A stretch of DNA of 64,000 nt from assembly GCA_026182355.1 (NCBI GenBank), contig JAPFBL010000377.1, positions 62,001 to 126,000 of the forward strand. The letters run 5' to 3'. This DNA comes from Hermatobates lingyangjiaoensis. Its lineage: Eukaryota; Arthropoda; Insecta; Hemiptera; Hermatobatidae. How positions within the stretch are numbered: position 1 is the first letter of the stretch; the number at the start of each line of letters is the position of its first letter. Positions 34,901-44,500 of this stretch are shown here, piece after piece. A program made the translations under genes and the position numbers. The notes beneath the pieces were generated by a model. It was not told where the DNA came from, searched no databases, and saw nothing but the letters and a program-made list of their open reading frames with translations.

Positions 34901-37669
34901 ACTTTTCAATATTTCGACCGTAATGGCGGTTGTCCTCAGGAGAAGAAGTGAATTGACGGAGGCAAGACAGTCAACTCAACAAGTCAACAGACAACAGTCA
35001 ACAAGTGAGTTGACTGTCGTCCCTCCGTCAATTCACTTCTTCTCCTGAAGATGACCGCCATTACGGTCTAAATGTTGATAAGTGAGCCATTTGTTACGTT
35101 TCTGTCTATGTGTCACAGTTTATTTTAAGTGTTATCTGGTCTGCCGGACCGTTTTTCGTTTATCATGGTATATATATAATACTATAATCACAATAATGGA
35201 ACAGAAACTCACTAAATGTAGTTTGTGGAACCGTTTCATTTAATTTGTTATTCTTTTTGAGACATTGTCGAAGGATGCTACTGGTCTTATACAAAATGTC
35301 ATATTTTCTGTATATGGTGATTATATTTCACTCAGACATATGTATATAAATATACTTTTGAATAAATGGAAAATCGATCCACAATGGACAACAAACGTTC
35401 TAAAAACGGAACTAAATAAACACATACAATTGGTTAATACGTTTATAGTTTCAAATTTTCGTTGATATAGCCACCATATGCTATACAGTCTAGATGAGAG
35501 TGTTATTTAGAATATTAAGAATCTTGCTAAGAAACAGGTTCGATGTTATTTTCAATAATGTATATGTACAAATATAACAAGATTTCACAAGAACACGTGA
35601 AATAAAAATCAACATCTTAACCAGAATAAGAAATCAGAAAATGACTAAGATCATTCAATAAAAACAAGCGGCCTTCGTCAGAGTCAAACTGATAATGATC
35701 AGTATTACTGATTTTCTGATTTCCTACTGCGGTTTAGACTTTGATATATCTCATAATATTTTACAACAAATACCTGAAGTAACAATCAACGTCTAATGTA
35801 TAGTAAGAAATTCAAAAGTGGCACCAAGTTCTTACAAACAAAACAATTGGTCTTTATAAAAGTTGAAGTGTAAGTCTTACGAAGAGTAGTTTTGATTGAA
35901 AGATCTTAGTCCCATTTCAAAATTTAATATTTAATAATATTTACATTTCTAAATTAACTCAAATAGGTAGTAAATGCAACTCACTTCCTGTAGACAATAT
36001 TTTGTCGTTCCATAACAAGATCCGTAAGTTGGGAAAGAACGTGTAAAACAAACCAGCCAGATCCTTTTTTCAACTTGTTAGGAGGAAAATCTACAGTAAT
36101 ATTCTGAAATAAATATTGATATCACTATATAATTTGGAAAAGAGTTTAAAGTCAAAGTATACAGAAAATTAATTAGGTAGGCCACTAGATCATAGAACTT
36201 AAATGTTCCGTAAATTCATTCCTAAAGACTGATATTTAATTATATGATAATTATATCATATAAATATTCATATGATATTAAATATCGGAACCCGGCAACA
36301 TAGATGTCAGTCCTTCCTTTCTGTATATTATATTAATAATTTGTCTAAGAATTAAGACTCATATTATTAATCTAAACATCTGTTTCCAAGTGAACTTACC
36401 AAAGTCCTCAAGACATCTAGAATTAAGGCTACTGTTGAATTGGGATCATCTGATTCAAGAGGTTGAGCTAATGATATTCCAAGTTTTTGAATCAACCACC
36501 AAGCCAAATTAGTAAACATATAAAATTGTTCGCCAGTGTTGTGAGTGATTGCGAAATAATGCCTGGAAAATTCAAACACTGATTCGTTTTATTAATCACC
36601 ATATCATAACTTATGAAACACAATCAGTTTATTGTATATCTCTTCAACATTTTGGAACGGCTTCTACAATCAAATTCTAAGAAAAAAAACTAACAAATAT
36701 GATACAAGTGACTGCGTGCACCATTTGATTGAATCAGAATGGTTTCTTTAAACTCGTAAAGTTAACAACTAACATTGACTTTCAAACTTAAACAACATTT
36801 AAATCCTATAGAAGTTTTAGTTTTATATAATCAATGCACTTAAATTTTTGAAAGAAGCTTATCATTATTATAAAATTACTTAATAATAATAAATATCAAT
36901 AACATACAAATTATTCCCTACAAATAAATGGATACTATTGAAAAAAAAATTGTTTATATGAATTTGCATAAACATTGCTGAACCGAAAAGATTGATATGC
37001 AAGTCACAATATTTAAACATTTTCATGGAAAAATTGTAATTATGGCTGATGAACAGGAACTTCAATTGGGATATTTACAACAGATATTGAGTTTTAACTC
37101 TCGGTGCAATTTCATGGAATTTACAATGAAAATTAGTATTCTTCTTCGAAACCTGTTTCTTTTTGTTCCCCAAAGGAGTTCAGATTTATACAAAAATAAC
37201 TCTATAACTTGAAAAATATCTCAAATATATTTTGATAGTATACTTATTTTGATACGCTAAAAGTACGAAAATCCAGAATTACAATGTTCTTTTCAAGTTT
37301 CGGGCCGTTAATAAACGAAATATTTACAAATTGTTACTTTATCATTTTAGAAAGAAAACTGAACTTGCGGAAACTTGTTCTAAGTCAGAATTAAAATTAA
37401 TTAATTTGTAGATTACGAGAGATTGAAAATACATAAAACATTTAAAGTGCCGTACTTATTTAGAAATTTAATAAATGTCTTAAGGAACAGAACCTGTTTA
37501 AAGGCCTCATTTTCAAAGTTTTAATAAAATCATCTTCGTAATTTATTAGTTTCAGCTTTTCAAGGATATCTTCCATCAATATAAACGTCATATAAGAGCT
37601 CTCCTCATCAACATTAGTAGATCGAGAAGAAGCAGTTCCCAACGTAGCATTATCATCAAAAGAATCCAT
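24561..37669 (-). CDS. IFT57: intraflagellar transport protein 57 (IFT57), complete, 8 exons
   Basis: IFT57 is a subunit of the IFT-B complex (peripheral module, partner of IFT20/38) that carries cargo along the ciliary axoneme; in arthropods it serves sensory cilia. Exons on the minus strand: 37494-37669, 36400-36562, 35985-36103, 34685-34838, 32997-33111, 29632-29828, 27285-27429 and 24561-24703. All junctions are GT/AG with matching phases, giving 403 aa (human about 429). An N-terminal calponin-homology-like region covers about residues 25-150 (EKLKLINYEDDF, HYFAITHNTGEQFYMF). An acidic linker follows (about 155-205), then W-x-x-E-L-E-R-V-L-P and a C-terminal coiled coil (about 215-400) with DKISKREQLINSQI and NGGV. 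Order and spacing match the family throughout. Confidence 0.95.
24925..25712 (+). mobile_element. decayed RTE-like LINE fragment
   Basis: A GC-richer block in an AT-rich intron. Reading frames contain GTFS-stop-NVGSLNGH (compare GTWNVRSLN of APE endonucleases, with TGG changed to TGA) near 25435 and VLLGGFEANWG near 25600 (compare LLGDFNA..G). The two motifs are much closer than in an intact enzyme, so there is an internal deletion. It ends in an AATAATAAT tail. I infer an RTE-like family from these motifs and the tail type. Confidence 0.5.
25713..27284 (-). other. IFT57 intron 7, right part
   Basis: AT-rich intron. A short GC-richer island (26510-26690) has an open frame on both strands but no recognisable product. 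Confidence 0.5.
27285..27429 (-). CDS. IFT57: IFT57 exon 7
   Basis: Encodes DELSALNEKYHDVNGGVIE, then the coiled coil through VKQEMEERGEAMSDG, matching the family block with NGGV and MEEKG. Donor GTGAGT. Confidence 0.93.
27590..27725 (+). mobile_element. PLE family-A terminal fragment
   Basis: A single, not inverted, copy of the family-A terminus: hairpin, the word GTGGTTTGATCATTGAT, the TTTCAC/TGAAA leader hairpin and a (TA)n tract. TA-rich sequence also precedes it. Confidence 0.75.
27605..27633 (+). ncRNA. hammerhead-like motif (family A)
   Basis: CTGACGA, A, stem GACCG with CAGTT (one mismatch), GAAAA. Flanks GACT and cTTAGTC can pair. Confidence 0.45.
27795..28030. repeat. inverted repeat, unknown family
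   Basis: Arms 27795-27868 and 27957-28030 share CCTAATTGATGCAGTAAT and its complement. The central 90 bases are GC-richer. No hammerhead-like core was seen; possibly another fold-back terminus. Confidence 0.7.
28205..28345 (-). repeat. family-I PLE terminal fragment
   Basis: Minus-strand copy of the family at 47470-47690, including the complement of CCGAAACGTTGGCAATGAGA and of the AACTGACCGAGTCCC word. It lies directly in front of another PLE fragment. Confidence 0.7.
28375..28870 (+). mobile_element. PLE terminal repeat: ORF end, hairpin, ORF start (family G)
   Basis: 28375-28500 encodes the end of a GIY-YIG domain (HHVKLEILEALIIQEKHPAI). A 3' UTR and a hammerhead-like motif (28682-28709) follow. 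From 28710 the start of the same kind of ORF reads MKTSNIGDKLYSFNEQTR, then [15 protein letters not shown], cut off by (TA)n. This order shows how the end of one unit joins the start of the next. Confidence 0.8.
28682..28709 (+). ncRNA. hammerhead-like motif (family G)
   Basis: CTGATGA, T, stem GAATG/CATTC with loop TGGTA, GAAAC, ATG. The upstream GTC pairs with the GAC that follows. The ORF ATG lies inside the presumed stem III. Confidence 0.5.
29160..29440. repeat. degenerate inverted repeat
   Basis: Arms about 29160-29285 and 29310-29440 share TAGATTCAACAGTCT and its complement plus scattered words. It is diverged and bounded by TA-rich DNA, so probably an old fold-back. Confidence 0.6.
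29632..29828 (-). CDS. IFT57: IFT57 exon 6
   Basis: Encodes the coiled coil from NMEDWRSHLSRMKEY to DKISKREQLINSQIQ and FRQLQ. Phase 0 end before GTTATC. Confidence 0.93.
29829..32996 (-). other. IFT57 intron 5
   Basis: A 3.2-kb intron. A diverged family-I fragment lies at 30145-30250 (minus). The rest is AT-rich with no exon, repeat or motif that I can support. Confidence 0.55.
32997..33111 (-). CDS. IFT57: IFT57 exon 5
   Basis: Encodes GQEGILESETTFEDWNLELE, then RVLPMLKVSVKE, equivalent to the vertebrate W-S-L-E-V-E-R-V-L-P block. Donor GTAAGT. Confidence 0.93.
33534..33562 (+). ncRNA. hammerhead-like motif (family A)
   Basis: CTGACGA, A, stem AACTG with CGGTT (imperfect), GAAAG. Diverged copy. 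Confidence 0.4.
33694..33908 (+). pseudogene. PLE GIY-YIG C-terminal fragment
   Basis: Reads CSALFLHINNENHHIDWT, then KFITYEKSVLLRNITKSSL and the end AIASSKRVDS-TAG. It is closely related to the PLE at 60721-63545, with several substitutions. The GIY and YIG motifs are not included. Confidence 0.8.
34080..34370. repeat. inverted repeat with ACGAAACGTT core
   Basis: Arms 34085-34150 and 34295-34368 are imperfect inverted copies, each holding CGAAACGTT. The right arm has CTGAAGA at 34276-34282 ahead of GAAAC at 34300, but no stem II between them, so it is a decayed or different variant. Confidence 0.6.
34381..34550 (+). mobile_element. PLE family-F terminal fragment
   Basis: Almost identical to 60201-60350, the 3' end of the PLE at 59226-60388, including TTTGGAGCGATTCACTTC. 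It carries a hairpin and ends in (TA)n. Confidence 0.85.
34458..34478 (+). ncRNA. hammerhead-like motif (family F)
   Basis: CTGAAGA, C, minimal stem GA/TC with loop GGACA, GAAATATAG. A very short stem II; upstream CTTTTC gives only weak stem I pairing. Confidence 0.4.
34557..34650 (-). mobile_element. PLE family-H fragment next to IFT57 exon 4
   Basis: Minus-strand end with TTTCGACCGTTATGG and a GAAGTGAATTGACGGAGG block that recurs at 34940-34960. Its CTGANGA box is damaged. Confidence 0.6.
34685..34838 (-). CDS. IFT57: IFT57 exon 4 (acidic linker)
   Basis: Encodes PIIPVEKDEVLEVV and an acidic stretch (DRVEEEEMAADESDEDN), matching the acidic linker after PIYPVEEEEE in vertebrates. The exon sits between PLE family-H fragments only about 35 bp away on the low side and 15 bp on the high side. 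Confidence 0.92.
34912..34939 (-). ncRNA. hammerhead-like motif (family H)
   Basis: Minus-strand CTGAGGA, C, stem ACCG/CGGT with loop CCATTA, GAAATATTG. Downstream GTGAG can pair with CTC upstream. Confidence 0.45.
35045..35073 (+). ncRNA. hammerhead-like motif (family H), changed core
   Basis: CTGAAGA, T, perfect 5-bp stem GACCG/CGGTC, then TAAAT instead of GAAAT. Loss of the G would inactivate a hammerhead. Confidence 0.35.
35575..35930. mobile_element. two decayed family-A fragments
   Basis: 35575-35760 and 35790-35930 keep the family-A words (leader with CACGTGAAAT, ATTGAAAGATCTTAGTC-like ends) in inverted and direct parts with many changes. They are older than the palindromes elsewhere. 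Confidence 0.55.
35985..36103 (-). CDS. IFT57: IFT57 exon 3
   Basis: Encodes DFPPNKLKKGSGWFVLHVL, then the helix ending NIVYR. It ends AA before GTGAGT; the Lys codon is completed in exon 4. Confidence 0.93.
36400..36562 (-). CDS. IFT57: IFT57 exon 2
   Basis: Encodes HYFAITHNTGEQFYMFTNL, then WWLIQKLG and DDPNSTVALILDVL, the most conserved part of IFT57. Acceptor TTCCAG, donor GTAAGT. Confidence 0.95.
36563..37493 (-). other. IFT57 intron 1
   Basis: AT-rich intron of 931 bases; nothing recognised. The chance frame at 36997-37212 has no domain. Confidence 0.6.
37494..37669 (-). CDS. IFT57: IFT57 exon 1
   Basis: Starts at ATG 37667-37669 (MDSFDDNATLG) and includes MEDILEKLKLINYEDDF and KMRPLN; it ends AG before GTTCTG. 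The Ser/Thr-rich first 30 residues are not conserved in the family. Confidence 0.9.
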
Positions 37670-38184
37670 AATAATGAATTCTTATATTAAATTAACAAAC
37701 ATGAACTAAACTTTGTTTCACATTGACTAAATTGTTTTGGATTGGTTGCTAGGTGTTTACTTAGCTCGGCGTTTTGTAAGACATATACTAGTCTATATTC
37801 AACAATAATAGGTTAAAATGATTTTTGAATTATTTACAACTGTTAAATTTATTTGTCTTAAATATTCTTTGTAGCAGTTAGATTTACTTCATATTATTTT
37901 TTGGCGGGTAAATGGTAGTCTAACGTGGACATTCAAATTTAAATACGTAAGCAACTATCATTTTTGATAAAGTGTCAGATAATGTGAATGGTCGAGTGAG
38001 TGTTAGGAGTTAAGCGTTACTTTGAATGTTTCCTTTGTTACTTGATGAGTGACTAGAATATAAACCTTAAATTTTATTATGACCTGACATAAATATATTT
38101 CTCCTCCTTTATTTATTTCTGTACTTACAAATCTATTTATACACTTATGAGTAGTTAACCTTATGAAATCCACTATCTTTCATA
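37670..38184. promoter_or_regulatory. shared upstream region of IFT57 and ENPP
   Basis: About 515 bases separate the two divergent start codons, so both promoters must lie here or overlap. It contains a CCAAT box on the minus strand (37741-37745). No repeat has entered this interval, unlike almost every other non-coding stretch. Confidence 0.5.
37745..37760 (-). promoter_or_regulatory. candidate RFX X-box of IFT57
   Basis: GTTGCTAGGTGTTTAC about 75 bases upstream of the IFT57 ATG. The left half fits the RFX half-site GTTGCY; the right half is poor. Ciliary genes usually carry X-boxes at this distance. Weak match, offered as a candidate only. Confidence 0.25.
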
Positions 38185-38535
38185 ATGTTGAGTTCTTATT
38201 GGTTGTGCTTGTATTTTTTTATGATTGTGCATCATAGTGAAACAAAGCAGTCTAAATTACTGATAATTTCATTTGATGGGTTCAGTTACAAATATTTAAA
38301 CAATAGTTTCACCCCCTATTTAAATTCCCTTAAAAATATAAGTGTGACGACCCCTTTCTTACTTAACATTTTTCCTACACAAACCTTTCCAAATCACTTT
38401 TCAATTGCCACCGGGTTGTACAGTGAAACTCATGGAGTTTTAGGTAGCAGTTATTATGATCCCCGACAGAAGAAAGTATTGCATTACTCTGATCCAGTTA
38501 TGTGGCATTACAATAATAAAGTTATACCATTGTGG
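38185..38535 (+). CDS. ENPP exon 1
   Basis: 117 codons: signal peptide, first metal Asp (LLIISFDGF) and the nucleophile Thr in TFPNHFSIATGLY. Ends after TGG before GTAAGT. Confidence 0.93.
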
Positions 38536-41500
38536 GTAAGTACTGAATTGATTTCTTAGATAAAGTAATTTATTGTTACTAATAAAAAGTATTTCTTTAT
38601 TTTTACTATACATGCCTGAATTTTTTTATAGACACTAAATGAAATTCAGGGAGGTCATAGTGGTGTTATGATGTGGCCTGGAGGAGAATTCATGTATAAT
38701 GGAATAAGGACTACTAGAATAAATCCGTTTATCTTGGATATGACATGGAAAAATCGAGTCAATGCAATGTTTGGATGGTTCAATGATACAAAAATTCCTA
38801 TCAATTTAGGATTCCTATACTTTGAAGAACCTGATTACCTAATCCACGCCTATGGTCCTGATTCTATTCACACTAGAGAACAAGTTTCTAAAGTAGACGA
38901 AATTGCCAAATATATTAGAGATAAATTTAAATCTATTGATGATTTAAATATTGTTTTCCTTAGTGACCACGGAATTTCAGGTGTTTATGAACGAAACATA
39001 ATTAATGTGTCCAGTGTTTGTGGTCCTGATTGTAGTATGTACGGAACGTCACCGGTTAGGCACGTCTATTCAAAAGGAGGTAAAAATTTTCTTATTTATG
39101 CAAGCTTTAATTCTAATAAAAAATCTGAAATTAAAAGATAAATGTAGAAGTTTTAATCTTTTTATAAATTTCTCAATATTAATTTAAACTTATTATCAAG
39201 TTTGCCCAAAATCGTTTGACCGTTTAATCCCAGTGTTTAGATTCTGTCTCTATGTTCCCTTCGAATTATCTAATTGTACACCTGTTTGGCTATGGAAAAT
39301 AAAAGAATGAATAATCTATAAATCCGTATGAAGCTGGTCTTTATGTTATCTTTTACATCCTATGTTAAACCTAAATCCTGTCGTTTAAACATCTATGATA
39401 TATTGAGGGTATGTTTTAGAGTAGATCGCTATATTTTCTTCAATGTTCTTAAACCATTTATTATGGATATGCATATTGTTAGTGCCACAGAGGTTACTAA
39501 TGTAATGTAAGTTACATTAAGTTATGAATAGACCACCTTACCTCATATGCAGATAAGTCCGACACTGTTCGAACAATTCCAATACCAGTATAAAAGGTAA
39601 GTTGGTTTGTTGATCTCTTAATACATATTATTATGGTTACTTGTTTATTGTGATATTGACTGAATAATATTTATGAGGGGCTTAAATCGTATGTTATCTC
39701 TGTCCAGATTTATTTGAACGATGGTTTTAAAAATGATGGCAATGAGATGTATATTTGGTTTATTTGCAAAGAACATGTTCTATCAAACTATTTTACCTAT
39801 AGAACATTCGAAAAACACAAAAGTGAACTAATATGGGCAAACATTCTATCAATTCGGCAATCTTCAGTACTAAAGGCAAACACACTACCTTTGAGTTAAT
39901 CCCACTTTTGAATGATGAATGAACTATTTGCAGTGAATCATGGTCTGTTGGTGATCATGATTGAAAATAACTACTAAAAAAAGATGGATACGATTATTTG
40001 GTCATTGTAGTACTCCGCAAATTTTAATGCCAAATGTTGGAAAATCATTTCCATTGATACAATTGCTCCAGTTTAGATAAATTCTGTACAATGAGTAAAA
40101 TACGCACAGAAAAAGGAGAAAAACGGCTTAGTCAACTGGAAAATCTTTATTCTATAAAATAAATAATGAGTTGATTTAGGTTAACATATTTTAAACTAAT
40201 TGACTTTCATATTTAATTCTTGAAAAAAAGAAAGATTGATAAGCATAGATTGAAATCTATCAAGTGGCTTATTTAAATGTTACCTTTGATACCTACGAAA
40301 TTAATATAATTTATTATTTTGTTATTAACAATTTTTTTAAAAGTTCTTCCCTAAAGAACAGTGGAGAGTTATTTTTAAGAAAACGCCGCAACTCCAGTTT
40401 CTGGATACCAGTGATGGAACTTCCTGTTGTGAAGAGGAAGTGTACTTGTTGAATGTTTTCTTTCATTCAAGTTTTCCCTGGTATAGAATGTTATATGAAG
40501 TTGTGAGTTCATAAAGTATATTTTGGAATGTTTTTTATTAATAGTAAAAAAATCTAGTTTCTAGTCTATTATTATTATTATTATATAAACTCAATTAATA
40601 ATAGTTTGTATGTAATTATAAAATAAGGTATACCATAATCTGATATATGCTGATAATTTTTAACAAAAATACTCTTTTTTTAGACATCAACGAAGCTTAT
40701 ATGAAGTTGAAAACATTTTCAAGGTCAAATGGTAACTTTGACGTGTACCTCAAAAGTGATATCCCTGAACGACTTCATTTCAAAGACTGCAGTTTGATAC
40801 CACCTGTGCTGTTGATTGCTAAGCCAGGATATGCCTTCGATGATTTGTATAAAAGTATTGAGTGGTACAAGAAAACTTTTGAAAACAGTTAAGTATAATT
40901 ATAATTAATCATACCATAATTTTTTAGTGTAATTCATGAATTAAGTTTTAATCAATATCCTAACTAAGAGAAAAATAAATTAAGTTCGTACATATTCGTT
41001 TACTAATGTTCATTAGTGGAGATTGAGTCCTGAATATTTGTTCGAAAAGTAGGGTGTTTCTGTAGAGTTCATTCATTCACTTTTGAAATATCTGCTAAAC
41101 CTGAGCTTGTTGCGTAGAGGATACATTTATCATTGTTATCCATCACGAACAGAATGGTGATCTTGTAATGATTTATTTACAAGATGGATTTATCTGTGGA
41201 ATTGGAATCCCACAGACATTTTGGCATGACTTCTAACTGGTGATGGGTGTTAGGTTCACTTATATGGCCCAGAGTCAAAAATGCTCAAAGGAATGTTAGG
41301 GCAAGTGATGGATACAGTTTTGTTGAGACCTGTTTTGATATTAGAACGTGTACCCAGCCTTTCGGCCATATCACGTAAGTTTTCTTGAGACTCTCATAGG
41401 TTAGGGTAACTTGATTTCAGTGATCGTTGAGTCAGAACACTGGCAAATTTTGTCATCAAGTATTGTTTAACAATCATCCATTGCCTTGATAGATAAATAT

Positions 41501-44500
41501 CATGGAGACTTCCTAGTGCTGTCTTTATTCATCGCCATAGTTCAAGTTCTCTTACTGCTCTGAGGGAATACAGAAGCAGGCTGCTTCCACGCATCCTATT
41601 GTCGAGACTAGTTTCCAAGTCATTCTTTTCTGCTAATATGCGGGGGTGATAGTAACAAAGCATTTTATTTTGTATTGTTTCTTCTATAGAATAATATTTA
41701 CCATTCAATAATTTCAAAAAACAAATAAATATTGGACAATTATTCATATGCACCTCTATCACTTCTTCAATTGACTTATTACTACAATATTTTTTTTTAA
41801 TACAAATTATTTTCTAAGCGGAAGTAAGAAATTAAAAAATGTGGCTTAAGATCTTTCAATCCTATGAGTATTTTTCAAACTGAGTGTAAGTGGGACTGAG
41901 ACGAAGACCAGTTATTTTGGTTCAAAGATCTTAGTCACATTTCTAAATTTTTTGACTATAGTTTAGACGTTGATATATAGAATCAACAAGAAAACTATTC
42001 AAAAAAGGCAAAAAAAATGTCAGGGTTGACTATCGGTTAATCCTGTTATAGCTTCCAACCGTTGCTTTGCAAGTGCCCTTGGCTTCCCTAGCTCTTCTCT
42101 TCTGACGACGGTTAAACCGAAAATTACACTGTATGTCTGTTACCTACATACTGTTAACATATTTTTTACCCTGAAACGTATATATGGTTAAAATGCAGTA
42201 TCGGCGGTCCCTCAGCTATCTCATCTCTCAATTGCCGACTGTCGATATTTCTGTACCATAATATATCAATGCGATGAGGTAATAAAGTGATATACCGATG
42301 TCATTTTAATATAAAGTATTTTACGTAAATATTATTCTATTTCATATATTTTATATTTTTTTTATATATATATTTTTTTAAAAAGTAGTACCGGCATTTA
42401 ACGGAATACACTTATAACTAATTTAAAAATAAAAAATAAATGTACTAAGTAAATTTCATCAAACCAAGAAAAATAGGTTGAAATAATGTTGATGGTGTGG
42501 ATAACAATGTAATAACACTACATCGTTCCTTCAGTAAGACACTTTGATGTTACATGCTTTTAAAAGCATATAGAGAACATGTTTCGGTTTGGCCGATACT
42601 TCAACCTTGTATATGTTTAACTCACAAAATATGTTAATTTCTGCCTGACCCTCCAATTTTACATCCTTTTAAGACATAAAAACATGTTTTCTTCTATTAG
42701 GTATTTCGATTTTATTAGTTTAGAAGGAAAAAATATGTCCTTCGATTTAATGTATCATCTGTTCGGTACTCCAGTCATATAGCATTATAAGGCAAGAAAA
42801 ACAATTTTTTTTTCCTTAAAAAGAACACCTTCTATCCTATTATGGCATTAAAGAGAACATTTCCCTGCTGTTGTATAATTCTGTAGTACATTTTTTTTAA
42901 CAAAAAAAAGTAAATAAGACAAATTATTATTTTTTAGTCTTCTAGGATTCCGTAATAATAGACCACAAATATATTATAGTGATCATTGTTTTAAATGAGC
43001 TTTCTAAGTAATTAATGATCATTGTTAAAAATTTTTACCCCTTATTATAATTGTTTATGAATAGAGCTTTAGTTTATCTACAATCTGATGGCAATATTTT
43101 TCAGCCGCCCTCAGGTTACAAATGATAACAATTTGCATAAAGTTTGTAGCCTAAGGGTGGGTAGTTTCATAGATAGATGTGAACAATCTAGTTGTATGGC
43201 TTTGTTGAGGAACTGTAGTTTTACTTCGAAAGTTGGGAAATCAGCTACTATTTGGTTTTTCCTAATTTGTTTTAGCCTTTAACCCATATAATTGGGAACT
43301 TCTCAAATTATATATCACTGTGAAGATGAGTGTTTTACACATTGTTTTTTTCTAAGTGCACATGCTTATTACGTCTTCCGCTAAGCTTTAAAAATAGAAA
43401 ATATAAGTCATTTGTTATTGTCGTCTATTTTAGTTATGTGAATGTCACAATTTTGGTTTGGTTTTTTCATCAGAGGTGTAAATTTTTTTTAATTTTAGTT
43501 TATTGAAATGCATTTTTAACGATAAACGGATATCCGATTACTACTAGTGCTAGTGTTGGAAGCAAGTTACATTGGTTGATTTTTCTTTATTTTAACTATT
43601 AACCTTATTATTTTTATTATCGAGGTCTTTCATCACCCTGAAGTGTTGTGGAGCAAGAGTATTTAAAGCCCACTGGTGCTTATGTTTCAAAGAAGTTACT
43701 TTGTTTGATTTTCTTTTGTTTTGTGTGTGTCCGCGGACCGTGAGGACCACCTCGGGCGTATCTCGAAGGTTTTACAAGCCCTATCCTTTGGTTAGGGCTT
43801 GTTACTCCTGAGAGTCGGCGAAAGATCTTTCACGGAAAAAGGGGGTCAGTCTGTTCTGCTTTTATGTGTGGAATGCCTGCAAAGTCGTGTAAGCTATGTA
43901 ATATCAAAACAGGATATCCCAGGAATGGAAAACCATTGACACGGGTGTCAGTGTTAACACGCAACCTTATTTATGGTGACACGCATCTGCAAAGATAAAA
44001 AATATCATAATATTAATATTTGTCTCTCATAACAACCAGGGTTGGTTATTAATAATAATATTATTAATTCTGTAAATAGTAGTAATACATTATTTCTGAA
44101 ACAAAACGTGTATGTACAAGTACAATAATATTTCCTAAAAAATATACATATTAAAAACATTTAAACATATTGTTTTAATAATGATATTAATATAAAAATG
44201 CAAAATTCTAAATGCTAAAATGCTAAATTCTGGTTTCATAATTTTGGTTCAAAAAAATAATGTAACATTTAAATATATTATTTTAATATGGATATTAATA
44301 TGAAATTCTAAATTCTGAAAACACGCTTAATTATAAATGCTAAAATATTAAATTTTGGTTTCATAATTTTTGTTTTTGTATTTTAAATGGCATTAATCAA
44401 ATAATTAACTAACGAAAATTATAAATATTTATATGTTATTTTTGGTCTTTACTATTGCGATGTGTGACACGCCAGGGAAATTAGGTCTCGATTTATCAAA

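Larger units (their letters stand above)
34853..35165. repeat. PLE family-H palindrome
   Basis: Arms 34853-34990 and 34991-35115 carry CTCCTGA-type boxes, ACGGTC stems and the word GACACATAG or its complement. A leader (TTATTTTAAGTGTTAT) and a short TA tract follow. A related palindrome lies at 49938-50115. Confidence 0.8.

Noticed and set aside
41000..41640. GC-richer block that might be a decayed DNA-transposon transposase
   Set aside because: Frames are full of stops, and no DDE/DDD motif or terminal repeats could be placed. Left as an observation in the intron note.
43774..43802. Hairpin followed by rich sequence as a terminator or tRNA arm
   Set aside because: Rho-independent terminators do not apply in a eukaryote, and no cloverleaf or A/B boxes were found.
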